DNA of 64,000 bases from assembly GCF_000364445.2 (NCBI RefSeq), contig NZ_CP043538.1, forward strand, positions 1,743,612 to 1,807,611, in the 5' to 3' direction. Shown piece after piece: positions 32,419 to 41,372 of the stretch. The translations under genes and the position numbers were made by a program. Under the pieces are notes generated by a model. It was not told the DNA's origin, made no database searches, and worked only from the letters and a program-made list of their open reading frames with translations. This DNA is from Methylobacterium mesophilicum SR1.6/6. Its GTDB lineage: Bacteria > Pseudomonadota > Alphaproteobacteria > Rhizobiales > Beijerinckiaceae. Each line of letters starts with the position of its first letter. The stretch's first letter is position 1.

Positions 32419-33834
32419 TCAAACGGGCGTCAGGCGGTAAACCGGGATCCGATCCCCTATGCCGCGGAGCCCCCCCGTCCAGGCCTGCCCGGCCAGACCC
32501 GAAACCCGGAGAAGGTCCTCGACTTTGCGGTGCCCGAGGATCGACCCGGTCGCGAATATCGCGTCCCGGCTCGCCAGGTCCTGCACGCGCGAGGCGATGT
32601 TCACGGTCTGCCCGAAGTAGTCCTGGCGGTCGTTCAGCGAAACAGCCAGGCACGGCCCCTCGTGCAGGCCGATCTTCAGCTTTAGATCCTCCGCGCCGCG
32701 TTCGGTGTTAAGTTCCCTCATCGCCGCCTGCATACGGAGGGCGGCGGCGAGCGCGCGTTCCGGCCTATCGAAGGTCGCCATCACCGCGTCGCCAATCGTC
32801 TTGACCACGGCACCGGACTCCGCCGCCACGATATCGTGCAGGAGCCGGAAGTGGGTCCGCACCAGATCGTACGCCGTGAAGTCGCCGACCCTCTCGTAGA
32901 GTTCGGTCGATCCCTGGAGGTCGGTGAACAGGAAGGTGAGGCTCGTGATCTTGAGCCGCTGATCGATGTCCAGCGTATCGGTGCGGAAGACGTCCCGGAA
33001 CGTCTGATTGGAGAGGAGACGCCTGGCGGTGAGAAACGGGCGCTGACCGCCGATCAGCGCATCGAGCTCGGGGCCGGCGCGGTAGATGCCGAGGAGGACG
33101 CGCTCCCGGGTCCGGTTGTCGAGGGACAGGCGCAGCATCCCGGGAGGCAGGGTCGCCCGCGCGACGCTCGGGCGCCCGTCGAAAACCATTGCGAGGTCTT
33201 GGCGACCACCCGCGGGTGGTCCTTCCACGGTCAGGTATTGGGCCGTATGGGTGACCGGATCGAAGGCGATCAGCGTACCTTCGGGAGCCGGCAACGTCAG
33301 GAGGAGCCGCTCGCCTCCCTGCAACTCGACGGTTTCCAGAACGCACGACGACGCCAGGGCGTCGAACGTCGCCCGCTCGGGAAAATCGACGCCGGAGCCG
33401 AAGAAGACCTGCCTGTGGTAGTCCCAGAAACCGAGGCCGTCCGGGTCGTGCGCGCCGATGCGTCGGAGACGGGGACTGACTGTGAAGGTCACCTCCACCC
33501 GGTCGTCGAGCCGCAACTCCTCGGTGGCATCGCAGAACGCGCAGAAGTGATGCGATCTGCGCACCGACCGAAGCGTGGCATTGGCGGCGAGCACGCTTCT
33601 GCAATGCGGGCACAGGATGTTCCAGGACATCTCGAAGAGACCGAGCCGGGACGTGTGCAGCAGCGCGCCGATCAGCACGTCCTCGTCCAGTCCGGTCTCG
33701 GCCGACAGCGCTAGGGCATTCACCCGGGCGAGGCGCTCGTCGGGACTGGTTCGAACGAACTCGGCCACCGCGTCGGCGACATCCGACGGCACCGCGCGGC
33801 GCAAGGCTTCGAACAGGGCAAACGTATCGTCCAT
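32419..33834 (-). CDS. Class III adenylate/guanylate cyclase with a zinc-ribbon-like N-terminal region
   Basis: 471 aa. The C-terminal cyclase domain starts near residue 296: SLTFLFTDLQGSTELYERVG carries the first metal-binding Asp, KTIGDAVMATF the substrate Lys and second Asp, and YFGQTVNIASRVQDLA the transition-state Asn and Arg. All catalytic residues appear present, and the Lys favours ATP. The N-terminal 290 residues contain CPHC and CAFC pairs about 25 residues apart, suggesting a zinc ribbon within an uncharacterised sensory region. It is soluble and convergent with ada. Confidence 0.88.
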   Translation of the reverse strand: MDDTFALFEALRRAVPSDVADAVAEFVRTSPDERLARVNALALSAETGLDEDVLIGALLHTSRLGLFEMSWNILCPHCRSVLAANATLRSVRRSHHFCAFCDATEELRLDDRVEVTFTVSPRLRRIGAHDPDGLGFWDYHRQVFFGSGVDFPERATFDALASSCVLETVELQGGERLLLTLPAPEGTLIAFDPVTHTAQYLTVEGPPAGGRQDLAMVFDGRPSVARATLPPGMLRLSLDNRTRERVLLGIYRAGPELDALIGGQRPFLTARRLLSNQTFRDVFRTDTLDIDQRLKITSLTFLFTDLQGSTELYERVGDFTAYDLVRTHFRLLHDIVAAESGAVVKTIGDAVMATFDRPERALAAALRMQAAMRELNTERGAEDLKLKIGLHEGPCLAVSLNDRQDYFGQTVNIASRVQDLASRDAIFATGSILGHRKVEDLLRVSGLAGQAWTGGLRGIGDRIPVYRLTPV

Positions 33835-34082
33835 GGGTCAAACCTAGATGAGACTGCCACCAAGTAGACCAGGCCCAACCGTGGACTTGCCTGGGCGGTA
33901 TCCGGGTCCGCGCCGACCCGGCCGCTTCCATGCCGCCGCGCTACGACCGCCGTACGGCCGTGAAGCTGCCCCGCTGTGGCCCTTCCGACCGGACACGGAA
34001 ACGACGGTGCACGTCGGATCGGGCCCGCGCGCAGGGGATCTTGAAAGCGGGTTCGGGCCCGGCGTGTAAACCCCTCCATTTC
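33835..34082. other. Intergenic region upstream of the second methyltransferase
   Basis: No convincing gene on either strand. The cyclase gene starts at 33834 and reads away, so this space and the Ada-box-like site that follows form a divergent control region. Confidence 0.4.
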
Positions 34083-34104
34083 GATTTGAGAGCAAGGTTC
34101 GGAG
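34083..34104 (+). promoter_or_regulatory. Ada-box-like element 4 (upstream of methyltransferase-oxygenase operon)
   Basis: GAT, six bases, GCAAG (34092-34096), three bases, CGGAG. GCAA begins 67 bp before the GTG at 34159. It matches the other three sites at every fixed position of GCAAG-N3-CGGAG. Confidence 0.65.
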
Positions 34105-34158
34105 CGCCGAGCGACGCTCCTTCGTCCATCCTGTCGATGACGACGTGGGAGGAACCTC

Positions 34159-34686
34159 GTGGACGAGATCGGATGTCGCTTCGCGACGGAAATCTACCTC
34201 TACGGCTATCGCGCGACCCTCACCGGGTTGGCCGCGGTCGCCGTCGGCAGGCGCGGCGTGGCCGCCGTGCTCCTCGGTGCCGGCCGTGACGAACTGAAAC
34301 GGAAGCTCCTGGAAGCGCTGCCAGGCGCCACCCTCGTCGGCGACGAGGATAGGATCGGCGCGACGCTGGACGCTGTCGCCCGCCACATCGACGCCCCGAC
34401 CGGCTCACTCGCGCTCGACCTGGACCTGCGAGGCGAGGCCGACGAACTTGCCGTGTGGGCGGTGCTGCGCGCGATCCCGGCCGGTGAAACGCGAAGCTAC
34501 GGTGCGCTCGCACGGGAGATCGGCTCGGGCATGACGGCGCAGCAAGTCGGCGCGGCCTGCGCCGCCAACCGGCTCGCCGTCGTCGTGCCGTGCCACCGCG
34601 TGCTGAAGGCGGACGGATCGATCTCGGGCTACCGCTGGGGTGTCCATCGGAAGCGTCGGCTGCTTTCCTTGGAGACGGCGGCATGA
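34159..34686 (+). CDS. Second O6-alkylguanine-DNA methyltransferase (stand-alone)
   Basis: 175 aa from a GTG at 34159, which has GGGAGGA nearby. It corresponds to the C-terminal third of Ada: the helical lead DELKRKLLEALPGATLVGD, then AVWAVLRAIPAGETRSYGALA with the recognition helix and the active site VVPCHRVLKADGSISGYRWG with Cys145. It lacks the zinc and AraC domains, so it repairs without regulating. The stop overlaps the start of the oxygenase gene (ATGA). The Ada-box-like site upstream should make it inducible by alkylation. Confidence 0.9.
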   Translation: MDEIGCRFATEIYLYGYRATLTGLAAVAVGRRGVAAVLLGAGRDELKRKLLEALPGATLVGDEDRIGATLDAVARHIDAPTGSLALDLDLRGEADELAVWAVLRAIPAGETRSYGALAREIGSGMTAQQVGAACAANRLAVVVPCHRVLKADGSISGYRWGVHRKRRLLSLETAA

Positions 34687-35387
34687 TCATGACGCGCATC
34701 GAGACGTTGGATTGGCAGACGGTTGCGGGTGACCTCGACCGGCAAGGCTGGAGCGTGCTGCCGAAGATCCTGACGGCCGACCAGAGCGACGCGGTCGCCG
34801 ACCTGTACGGCGATACGCCTGCGTTCCGAAGCCACGTCGTCATGGCGCGCCACGGGTTCGGACGGGGCGAGTACCGCTACTTCTCCTACCCGCTGCCCGA
34901 GGTCGTGCAGGAGCTACGCACGGGCCTCTACCCGAGGCTCGCACCGGTCGCGAACGCATGGCACGGGCGCATGGGCCTGGACGTTCGCTTCCCCACGACC
35001 CACGCGGAGTTCCTGGAGCGTTGCCACGCCGCCGGGCAACGCCGGCCCACGCCGCTGCTGCTGCAGTACGCGCCCGGCGACTACAACTGCCTGCACCAGG
35101 ACCTTTACGGCGAGCACGTCTTCCCGCTCCAGGTCGCGACGCTGCTGTCCGAACCAGGCGAGGCGTTCGAGGGCGGTGAATTCGTGCTGACGGAGCAGCG
35201 TCCGAGGATGCAGTCGCGGGCAGTCGTCGTGCCGCTCACGAAGGGCGACGCGGTGGTCTTCGCCGTCCATGGCCGGCCCCAACGCGGGACCAAGGGCGAC
35301 TACCGCGTGATGATGCGCCACGGCGTCAGTGAGGTCCGCTCGGGGCGACGGCACACGCTGGGGATCATCTTCCACGACGCGGCTTGA
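34683..35387 (+). CDS. 2-oxoglutarate/Fe(II)-dependent dioxygenase, AlkB/prolyl-hydroxylase-like
   Basis: 234 aa from ATG 34683, which overlaps the methyltransferase stop. The double-stranded beta-helix core carries the iron ligands HQD (His138, Asp140) in YNCLHQDLYGEHVFPLQ and a distal His213 in MRHGVSEVRSGRRHTLG, whose following Arg would hold 2-oxoglutarate. GEFVLTEQRPRMQSRAVVVP and GDAVVFAVHGRP complete the fold. It is the same size as AlkB proteins and shares an operon with a methyltransferase, so oxidative dealkylation of DNA is the likely reaction, though not proven. Confidence 0.85.
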   Translation: MIMTRIETLDWQTVAGDLDRQGWSVLPKILTADQSDAVADLYGDTPAFRSHVVMARHGFGRGEYRYFSYPLPEVVQELRTGLYPRLAPVANAWHGRMGLDVRFPTTHAEFLERCHAAGQRRPTPLLLQYAPGDYNCLHQDLYGEHVFPLQVATLLSEPGEAFEGGEFVLTEQRPRMQSRAVVVPLTKGDAVVFAVHGRPQRGTKGDYRVMMRHGVSEVRSGRRHTLGIIFHDAA

Positions 35388-35509
35388 GGAGCCGAACCTC
35401 ATGGGTCCACGGTGTGCTCCGTCGCTTGTCGACACGTCCGTACGAAGGTGGGCGTCCGCTCCCGAGGACCGTCATGTTACGCGTCGAGGGCGTAACCGGG
35501 GTTCGTTTT

Positions 35510-36802
35510 CTACCTGGTTGCATGCTTTCCCGCGACGATCCGCGGGCCGCGTGACCCGTGACGCTGCCTGCCTTCGAGCGCCGCCAGGGCCTCGTTGGCG
35601 GCCCGGACCCCGCTGTCGTGCGCCCCGTGGGCGGTCGTGAAGTCGAATGGGTGCGTTGCCTCGCCCGCGAAGAACAGCCGGTCCTCGAAGGGCTGGGCCA
35701 GTTGTACCCGCGCACTGGCTTGTCCCGGCAGGGCGCAGCTATACGCGCCGCCGATGGACGCCGTCCGGCTCCAGGCTGTCGCCGCGAGCGGACGGATGGC
35801 CGAGGCCACCTCGCTGCCGAACAGGCCGACCAGCTCGACCTTGGTGTGGGCGAACCCGGCGGCGGGGCCGTCCTCCTCAAGGATGCGGGCGCCCTCGCTG
35901 CCGAGGAACGCCTCGATCACCGGCCAGCCGTTGGGTCGGATGGAATAGGCGGCGGCCCGCGGGTCGTGCAGGTCGCCGTAGGCGTGGCTGTCCGGCGCGA
36001 ACGCGGCGTCGCGCGCGATCTCCAGGAAGATCTTCTCGTTGCGCCCGAGCGGCAGCGCGGCGGCCGCCTCACGCCAGGGGTCGACCCCGGCGGGAAGGCG
36101 GATCGCGTCGCCGGCCAGGACCGCCGTCGAGACCGTGAGGATGGCGGCGCCTGCGCGGAACGTGTCGGCACGGGTGGTGACGGCGACGCCGTCCGCCGTC
36201 AGGTCGATCCGCTCGGCCGGGGTGGCCAACTGCAGGGCCGTCGAGGACGGAAGGCTCGCGGCGACCAGCGTGCCGTAGCCGAGGGGCAAGTTCCAATTCT
36301 TGCCCGTCGAGGCATCGTCGTAGGCGAGGTAGTCGGTCGCGGAGATCCTCTCGGGAGCCATGCCGCTCATGAAGCCGGCGATGGCGCGCACGTAGCCGTT
36401 CCAGGCGCCGCTGGGCTCCAGGGCATCGCTCGCGCGGTCGCTGCCCGAGGCGACCGTGCGGAGCCGCTCCTCCCAATCGCCGTATGCCCTTCGCGCCGCC
36501 TCCTGGCCGTCCTCGTCCTCGGTGATGGAGGGATGCGCCTTCGCCCACGGCGGGTCGCTGCGGTCGACCAGGAAGCCCGACGCCTCGGCGATGCCGACCC
36601 ACGCATTGCGGTCGCCCGAGTGCAGCCACTCGCAGCCGAGGTCGAGCGGGTGGTCTCCGAAGTCCTGGGTGTACGCGCGGCCTCCGAGACGCTGCGACGA
36701 CTCCAGAAGCAAGACCGATGTGCCGTGTGCTGCCAGCCGCCGTGCCGCGCCAATGCCGGCGGCGCCGCCTCCTACGATGATGATGTCAAACTCGCTTGCC
36801 AT
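35510..36802 (-). CDS. Flavin amine oxidase / FAD-dependent oxidoreductase
   Basis: 430 aa from ATG 36802. The FAD-binding motif IIIVGGGAAGIGAARRLAAHG is followed by a Glu at the end of the second strand (LLLES) and the amine-oxidase signature QRLGGRAYT. The C-terminal motif is LFFAGEATHPFDFTTAHGAH with GVRAANEALA, as in monoamine/polyamine oxidase-type enzymes. No signal peptide. An aminoacetone, polyamine or amino-alcohol substrate is possible. An upstream in-frame extension to 37015 is rejected for lack of homology-like sequence. Convergent with the oxygenase gene at 34683. Confidence 0.88.
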   Translation of the reverse strand: MASEFDIIIVGGGAAGIGAARRLAAHGTSVLLLESSQRLGGRAYTQDFGDHPLDLGCEWLHSGDRNAWVGIAEASGFLVDRSDPPWAKAHPSITEDEDGQEAARRAYGDWEERLRTVASGSDRASDALEPSGAWNGYVRAIAGFMSGMAPERISATDYLAYDDASTGKNWNLPLGYGTLVAASLPSSTALQLATPAERIDLTADGVAVTTRADTFRAGAAILTVSTAVLAGDAIRLPAGVDPWREAAAALPLGRNEKIFLEIARDAAFAPDSHAYGDLHDPRAAAYSIRPNGWPVIEAFLGSEGARILEEDGPAAGFAHTKVELVGLFGSEVASAIRPLAATAWSRTASIGGAYSCALPGQASARVQLAQPFEDRLFFAGEATHPFDFTTAHGAHDSGVRAANEALAALEGRQRHGSRGPRIVAGKHATR

Positions 36803-37147
36803 GTGGCTGTACGTGAGGACGAGCGTTCGGTGCAACAAGCACTGAGGCTCGTGGGGAGCGGCGTCGTTCGAGGCGGATGGGTGCTTCTTGGGCTTACAGG
36901 CTGAGCAGCTGGAGTGTCCGCTTCGGAGAACACGCCGGAGTTGGCTGAACGACCGTGATGGGCGCATCACCGCCATAGCAACGGCCCAAGATACGTCTGC
37001 TTTCAGGAACGGCATGGTCGCGCGTGAACGACTGCGTTGGGTCGAATGCGGAGCGTCCGCTTCCAGGCGAGTGGCTGACTTCCGCTCCCCACCCTTCTCG
37101 GACGAAGGGGGTAGGTGCGACGGCCCAAGGAGCCGCCGCGGTTAGTG
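36803..37147. other. Intergenic region before the recombinase
   Basis: No convincing gene. Two similar short strings, GGAGTGTCCGCTTC (36913-36926) and GGAGCGTCCGCTTC (37044-37057), lie 131 bp apart. They resemble repeat debris common around mobile genes, but I cannot define an element. Confidence 0.3.
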
Positions 37148-37768
37148 TCAGATGTCGGTTTGCTCGGACATTACCAGCGCATCGTCCGCCTCTATGCCGA
37201 GGTAGCGCACCGTGCTCTCAAGCTTGGTATGACCGAGCAGCAGCTGGCAGGCGCGCAGGTTGCCGGTGCGCCGGTATATCAGCGCGACCTTCGTCCGGCG
37301 CAGGCTGTGCGTGCCGTAGCCCGCTGGGTCGAGACCGATCAGCGTCACCCACTCGTCGACGAGCCGCCCGTACTGTCGCGTCGTCAGATGTTCGCCGGGA
37401 CGGCTGCGGCTGGGAAACAGCCAGTCACTTGCTCGCAGTCCCCGCAGCTTCAGCCAAGCCGCCAGCGTCTCGCGGGTCGTCTCGGTCAGCTCGAAGGGTA
37501 CGGGCTGGCCGGTCTTTTGCTGGATGATGGTGGTACGCAGGCAAATGCCATCGCCGAGGTAGACGTCGGTCACACGCAAGCGGACGAGGTCGCAGCCCCG
37601 CAGCTTGCTATCGATGGCCGTGTTGAACAGGGCAAGATCGCGGGTACGGCCTTCGTGCTGTAGGCGGGTACGGATCGCCCAAATGTGCTTTGGCTTGAAC
37701 GGCGGCTTGGGCCAGATGAGGCGGCCCAGGTTCCAGGGGCGGTGGGTGGTTTCGTTTGTCGAGTGCAT
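37148..37768 (-). CDS. Tyrosine recombinase/integrase catalytic domain protein
   Basis: 206 aa. The catalytic residues are in place: Arg in DSKLRGCDLVRLRV, Lys in the hairpin QQKTGQPV, HxxR in THSLRRTKVALIYRR, His in LLGHTKLES and the nucleophile Tyr in TVRYLGIE. The usual N-terminal core-binding domain is reduced to about 40 residues, which is common for short stand-alone integrases of this type. No attachment repeats or tRNA gene could be recognised on either side. It marks this stretch, with the IS110 gene, as a mobile-DNA boundary. Confidence 0.85.
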   Translation of the reverse strand: MHSTNETTHRPWNLGRLIWPKPPFKPKHIWAIRTRLQHEGRTRDLALFNTAIDSKLRGCDLVRLRVTDVYLGDGICLRTTIIQQKTGQPVPFELTETTRETLAAWLKLRGLRASDWLFPSRSRPGEHLTTRQYGRLVDEWVTLIGLDPAGYGTHSLRRTKVALIYRRTGNLRACQLLLGHTKLESTVRYLGIEADDALVMSEQTDI

Positions 37769-37929
37769 GATGAAGCTCCGTATGTGGAGCCATCAGCATC
37801 TCACCCAGCCCGCGATAAGCCCGCGCCCCGGTTGCCCGACTCCGACGTCGGCGGGTAGCCCGAGAAGTGTCGGAGGCGGAGGCATGCACCGTGCTTTCGC
37901 GGATACGGCGGCACAGCTACATATCTGAC

Positions 37930-38613
37930 GTGCCCATCATCCTAGCGCTCGGCGCCCTCCTGCTCGGCCTCGTGTTCGGCCCCCACTGGTGGGTGCGCTG
38001 GGCGATGCGGCAACACGCGACCGAGCGGCCGGATCTGCCCGGGACCGGAGGTGAACTCGCCCGTCATCTGCTCGACTTGGCGGGGTTGAAGCACGTTTCC
38101 GTCGAGATAGCGCCAGCCGACCACTACGACCCAGTCGCGAACGCCGTGCGACTGTCGCCGGGGAACCATGACGGCCGCTCGATCACGGCGGTCGCGGTCG
38201 CGGCACACGAGGTCTCCCATGCGCTCCAGCACGCGGCAGGGGACCGGCTTTTCGCGGCGCGAGTGAGTTTTGCCCCGGTCGTGCAGGGCTTCGAGTTTGC
38301 TGCGGCAATGGTGATGATGACTGCGCCCGTGGTGCTCGCTCTCGTCCATTCGCCGGTGCTGCTCGCCCTACAGGTCGGTGTCGGCATCGCACTTCTCGGC
38401 GTTCGCCTCGTATTCCACGTCCTGACACTGCCCGTCGAACTCGACGCGAGCTTCCGCCGGGCCCTGCCCATCCTGGAGACGGGTCACTTCCTCGACGCAG
38501 GCGACATGTCCGGCGCCCGCACCGTACTGCGCGCCGCAGCCCTCACCTACGTAGCCTCGTCCCTCATGGCGCTCGTGAACCTTGCCCGCTTTCGGCGGCT
38601 CCTCCCGTTCTAA
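37930..38613 (+). CDS. Membrane zinc metallopeptidase (Zn_peptidase_2 type)
   Basis: 227 aa from a GTG at 37930; earlier in-frame GTGs at 37867 and 37891 are possible. A first transmembrane helix (IILALGALLLGLVFGP) is followed by the zinc-site helix VAVAAHEVSHALQHAAGD with HEVSH (HExxH). Two or three further transmembrane helices follow (VMMTAPVVLALVHSPVLLAL, VGIALLGVRLVFHVLTLP). The order matches the YugP-like peptidase family, which is membrane-bound and of unknown substrate. A helix at the C-terminus (TYVASSLMALVNLARF) completes it. Confidence 0.83.
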   Translation: MPIILALGALLLGLVFGPHWWVRWAMRQHATERPDLPGTGGELARHLLDLAGLKHVSVEIAPADHYDPVANAVRLSPGNHDGRSITAVAVAAHEVSHALQHAAGDRLFAARVSFAPVVQGFEFAAAMVMMTAPVVLALVHSPVLLALQVGVGIALLGVRLVFHVLTLPVELDASFRRALPILETGHFLDAGDMSGARTVLRAAALTYVASSLMALVNLARFRRLLPF

Positions 38614-38842
38614 GACCTCCGAGGCGAGGGGCCGATGCGCCTACCCGCCAAGCTGCGAGCGGACCGCCACTTTCGGAACCAGACCTAGCCATTCCTCCCA
38701 GTTGCTGTACGCCAAGAGCTGACATCAGCTCGCTGCCCGAAACCAGATGGGGTGGATGGCTCCCGCTCCGACTGACGGCATCGCGATGCCAAGATGTGGT
38801 TGCTGTCAAAGCAGCAGCCACGCTCATGCAGGAGCCATCCCC

Positions 38843-39871
38843 ATGGAGATCACCACCGTCGGCATCGATCTGGCCAAAAGCATCTTTCAGGTTCACGCCG
38901 TCGATGCAGTTGGGCACGTCGTCGTGCGCAAGGCCTTGAGGCGGGCGCAGGTCGTGCCGTTCTTCGCCAAGCTGCCGCGCTGCCTGGTCGGCATGGAGGC
39001 GTGCGGCACGGCGCACCACTGGGCCCGGGAGCTCATGAGCCTCGGCCACGACGTGCGGCTGATGCCGCCGGCTTACGTGAAGCCGTACGTGAAGCGTGGC
39101 AAGACCGATGCGAACGACGCCGCTGCCATCTGCGAGGCGGTGACGCGTCCGAGCATGCGCTTCGTGCCGGTGAAGTCGACCGACCAGCAGGCGGTGCTGG
39201 CGCTGCACCGGACGCGCGACCTGCTGGTCAAGCAACGCACGCAGCTGGTGAACATGATCCGCGGCCTGCTCGCTGAGTTTGGGATCGAGATGGCGCGGGG
39301 CCTGCGGCACGCGCTCGAACTGGCGGCCCGGCTCTCGGCCGGAGACGCGGCCGAGGTGCCGCCGCTCGCCCAGCGCGTGGTGACCGGGTTGGCCGATCAG
39401 ATCGGTGCCGTGCAGATCCAACTCACCCGGCTGGAGAAGGAGTTGCTGGCCTGGCACCGGGACAGCGACCTGTCGCAGCGGCTTGCGACGATCCCGGGTG
39501 TCGGCATCGTGTCGGCAACCGCGTTGACCGCCTCGGTGAGCGAGCCCGAGCGCTTCCGCTCCGGTCGGCAGTTCGCGGCCTCGCTAGGGCTGACGCCGCT
39601 TCAGAACTGCAGCGGCGGCAAGGAGCGCCTGGGCTGGATCTCACGCATGGGCGACCGCTACCTGCGTCGCCTGCTCGTGGTCGGCATGACCTCTCTGGTC
39701 CGGCGCGCGAAGACGACGCCGACCTCGGTTGATCCGCGGCTGTCGACGCTACTGCAGCGCAAGCCGGTGCGCGTGGTGACCGTGGCGGCGGCCAATCGCA
39801 CGGCGCGGGTCGCCTGGGCGATCATGACCCGCGGCGGCACCTACCGCGCACCCCTGGCCGCGGCCGCCTGA
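38843..39871 (+). CDS. IS110-family transposase
   Basis: 342 aa from ATG 38843. The N-terminal DEDD-type RuvC-like domain opens with TVGIDLAKSIFQVHAVD (first Asp), then CLVGMEACGTAHHWA (Glu) and KRGKTDANDAAAICEA (DxxD). The C-terminal Transposase_20 part has TIPGVGIVSATALTASV and FASLGLTPLQNCSGGKERLG with the conserved serine region. The gene looks intact and may be active. IS110 elements lack long terminal inverted repeats, so I cannot place the ends; the 3' noncoding part probably runs into 39872-40080. Confidence 0.93.
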   Translation: MEITTVGIDLAKSIFQVHAVDAVGHVVVRKALRRAQVVPFFAKLPRCLVGMEACGTAHHWARELMSLGHDVRLMPPAYVKPYVKRGKTDANDAAAICEAVTRPSMRFVPVKSTDQQAVLALHRTRDLLVKQRTQLVNMIRGLLAEFGIEMARGLRHALELAARLSAGDAAEVPPLAQRVVTGLADQIGAVQIQLTRLEKELLAWHRDSDLSQRLATIPGVGIVSATALTASVSEPERFRSGRQFAASLGLTPLQNCSGGKERLGWISRMGDRYLRRLLVVGMTSLVRRAKTTPTSVDPRLSTLLQRKPVRVVTVAAANRTARVAWAIMTRGGTYRAPLAAAA

Positions 39872-40406
39872 CAGCACGGCAAGGAGACGTTTCCAGGTTG
39901 CGAGGACGATGAGAGTTGGTGGCGAACCGGTCAGACCGGGAGCCGGGACACCCCGCCGAATGTCCAGGGCGTGATAGCCCGCAAAGCAGAGTGGGACGCA
40001 GCTCGCGGATACCATCAGGGCCAGCGGTCAACATGAACGACTGCATCGACAGGCCGGACACAAGACTGCACCCGACCAACGCGTCAGACGCTCAATTCGC
40101 CACTTGCAATGCGGGAGCCATCCACACAGGACGTTCAGCTTCGCGCCCATTGTCGCCATTCAGCGTCGCTCCGAAGGATCCCGGAAGCGGACGTCAAACT
40201 CTGCCGACGCTCCGTTGGTCCCGATAGGAACAGTAGGTCCGGGCATCGCTCGCCTTCCGCAACAACTAGCCGGATATCAATGACTTGCGAATGACACTTC
40301 GCACTCTGCGACGAGTCGAACGCGGTGGGCGCCGGGACATTACCGAGACCCGCGCCCGACCTCGTCTGGCAGTTTGCCCGAAGACATTGCACACATGGAT
40401 CCCGAC
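39872..40406. other. IS110 3' flank and intergenic DNA without a gene
   Basis: The first 200 bp after the transposase are probably the element's noncoding end. The rest up to the binding-protein stop holds no ORF with protein-like composition. No clear hairpin terminator is visible. Confidence 0.4.
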
Positions 40407-41372
40407 TCAGCGCGTCGGCGCCGTCCAGATGCCGAGTTCCGACGTGTCGATGGCGCGTGGCAGCAAACTCGCGGTGCGAAAGGCGTCGGCGATCGACTGT
40501 TGCTCGGAGAGCGCGTCGCGCGTGACCGACTCGACCCTGTAGCTGCGACGCGCGTTTGCTTGTTCTATGATGTCGGTTTCAATCTTCCAAAGCGGCGCAA
40601 GCCGCCTTGCCGCCTCGGCCGGGTTAGCTTTCACCCAGGTGCCCGTTTCGGAGAGCTTGTCGAACAGTACGAGGAGCACCGACCCATTGTCGGCCACGTA
40701 GCTGTCGGAAGCGAGGTAGTAGCGCTTGTAGAGCGACAGGCCTTGGCCGTCCCGCACCACGCGAGACTGCGACTGACGTTGTGCCGCGCTGAGGAACGGA
40801 TCCCAGGCGACCCACGCCTCGACGCCGCCGCTCACCAGGGCCGCGCGCCCATCGGCAGGAGTCAGATAGGCCGGTTGGATGTCGCGGAAGGCGAGGTTGG
40901 CCTCCTTTAGCGCTGCCAAGAGCAGGAAATGGCTGCCAGCTCCCTTCGTGACCGCGACCCGGCGGCCCTTCAGGTCGGCCACAGTCCTTACGGCAGAGTC
41001 TTTCGGCACGAGGATCGCCTGTGCCGTCGGCGATGGTGCCTCCTGCGCCAGGTAGCTGATCCGCGCCCCTGCCGCCTGCGCGAAGACCGGCACCGTATCG
41101 GCGACGTCGGCTGATACGTCGATCTGCCCGGCATTCAGCGCCTCCATGATCGGAAGACCGCTGGTGAATTCGTGCCAGGACAGAACGACACCGAGCGGGG
41201 CAAGCGCCTGCTCGAGGCCGCCGTCTTGGCGCAGCAGCGCCACGAGCGTTGAGGAGCGCTGGTACCCGATGCGAAGCGTCGCCGCGGCACGGGCAGAGCG
41301 CGCCGATCCGATGGAGATGGCAAGTCCAGTGGCAAGTCCGGCCAACAGGGATCGGCGAGAGGGCTGCATCAT
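40407..41372 (-). CDS. Aliphatic sulfonate ABC transporter substrate-binding protein (SsuA-like)
   Basis: 321 aa from ATG 41372, overlapping the stop of the preceding truncated paralogue. A twin-arginine-like signal (SRRSLLAGLATGLAISIG) ends near ARA. SsuA landmarks are TLRIGYQRSSTLVALLRQDG, LPIMEALNAGQIDVSADVAD, ILVPKDSAVRTVADLKGRRV and GGVEAWVAWDPFLSAAQ, the last lining the sulfonate pocket. It is in the same direction as the ATPase, permease and other binding-protein genes up to 44967, and is the distal gene of that unit. Confidence 0.88.
   Translation of the reverse strand: MMQPSRRSLLAGLATGLAISIGSARSARAAATLRIGYQRSSTLVALLRQDGGLEQALAPLGVVLSWHEFTSGLPIMEALNAGQIDVSADVADTVPVFAQAAGARISYLAQEAPSPTAQAILVPKDSAVRTVADLKGRRVAVTKGAGSHFLLLAALKEANLAFRDIQPAYLTPADGRAALVSGGVEAWVAWDPFLSAAQRQSQSRVVRDGQGLSLYKRYYLASDSYVADNGSVLLVLFDKLSETGTWVKANPAEAARRLAPLWKIETDIIEQANARRSYRVESVTRDALSEQQSIADAFRTASLLPRAIDTSELGIWTAPTR

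Noticed and set aside
37148..37768. tRNA-borne attachment site for the recombinase
   Set aside because: I looked for a tRNA-like cloverleaf and for direct repeats flanking the gene and found none that I can support.
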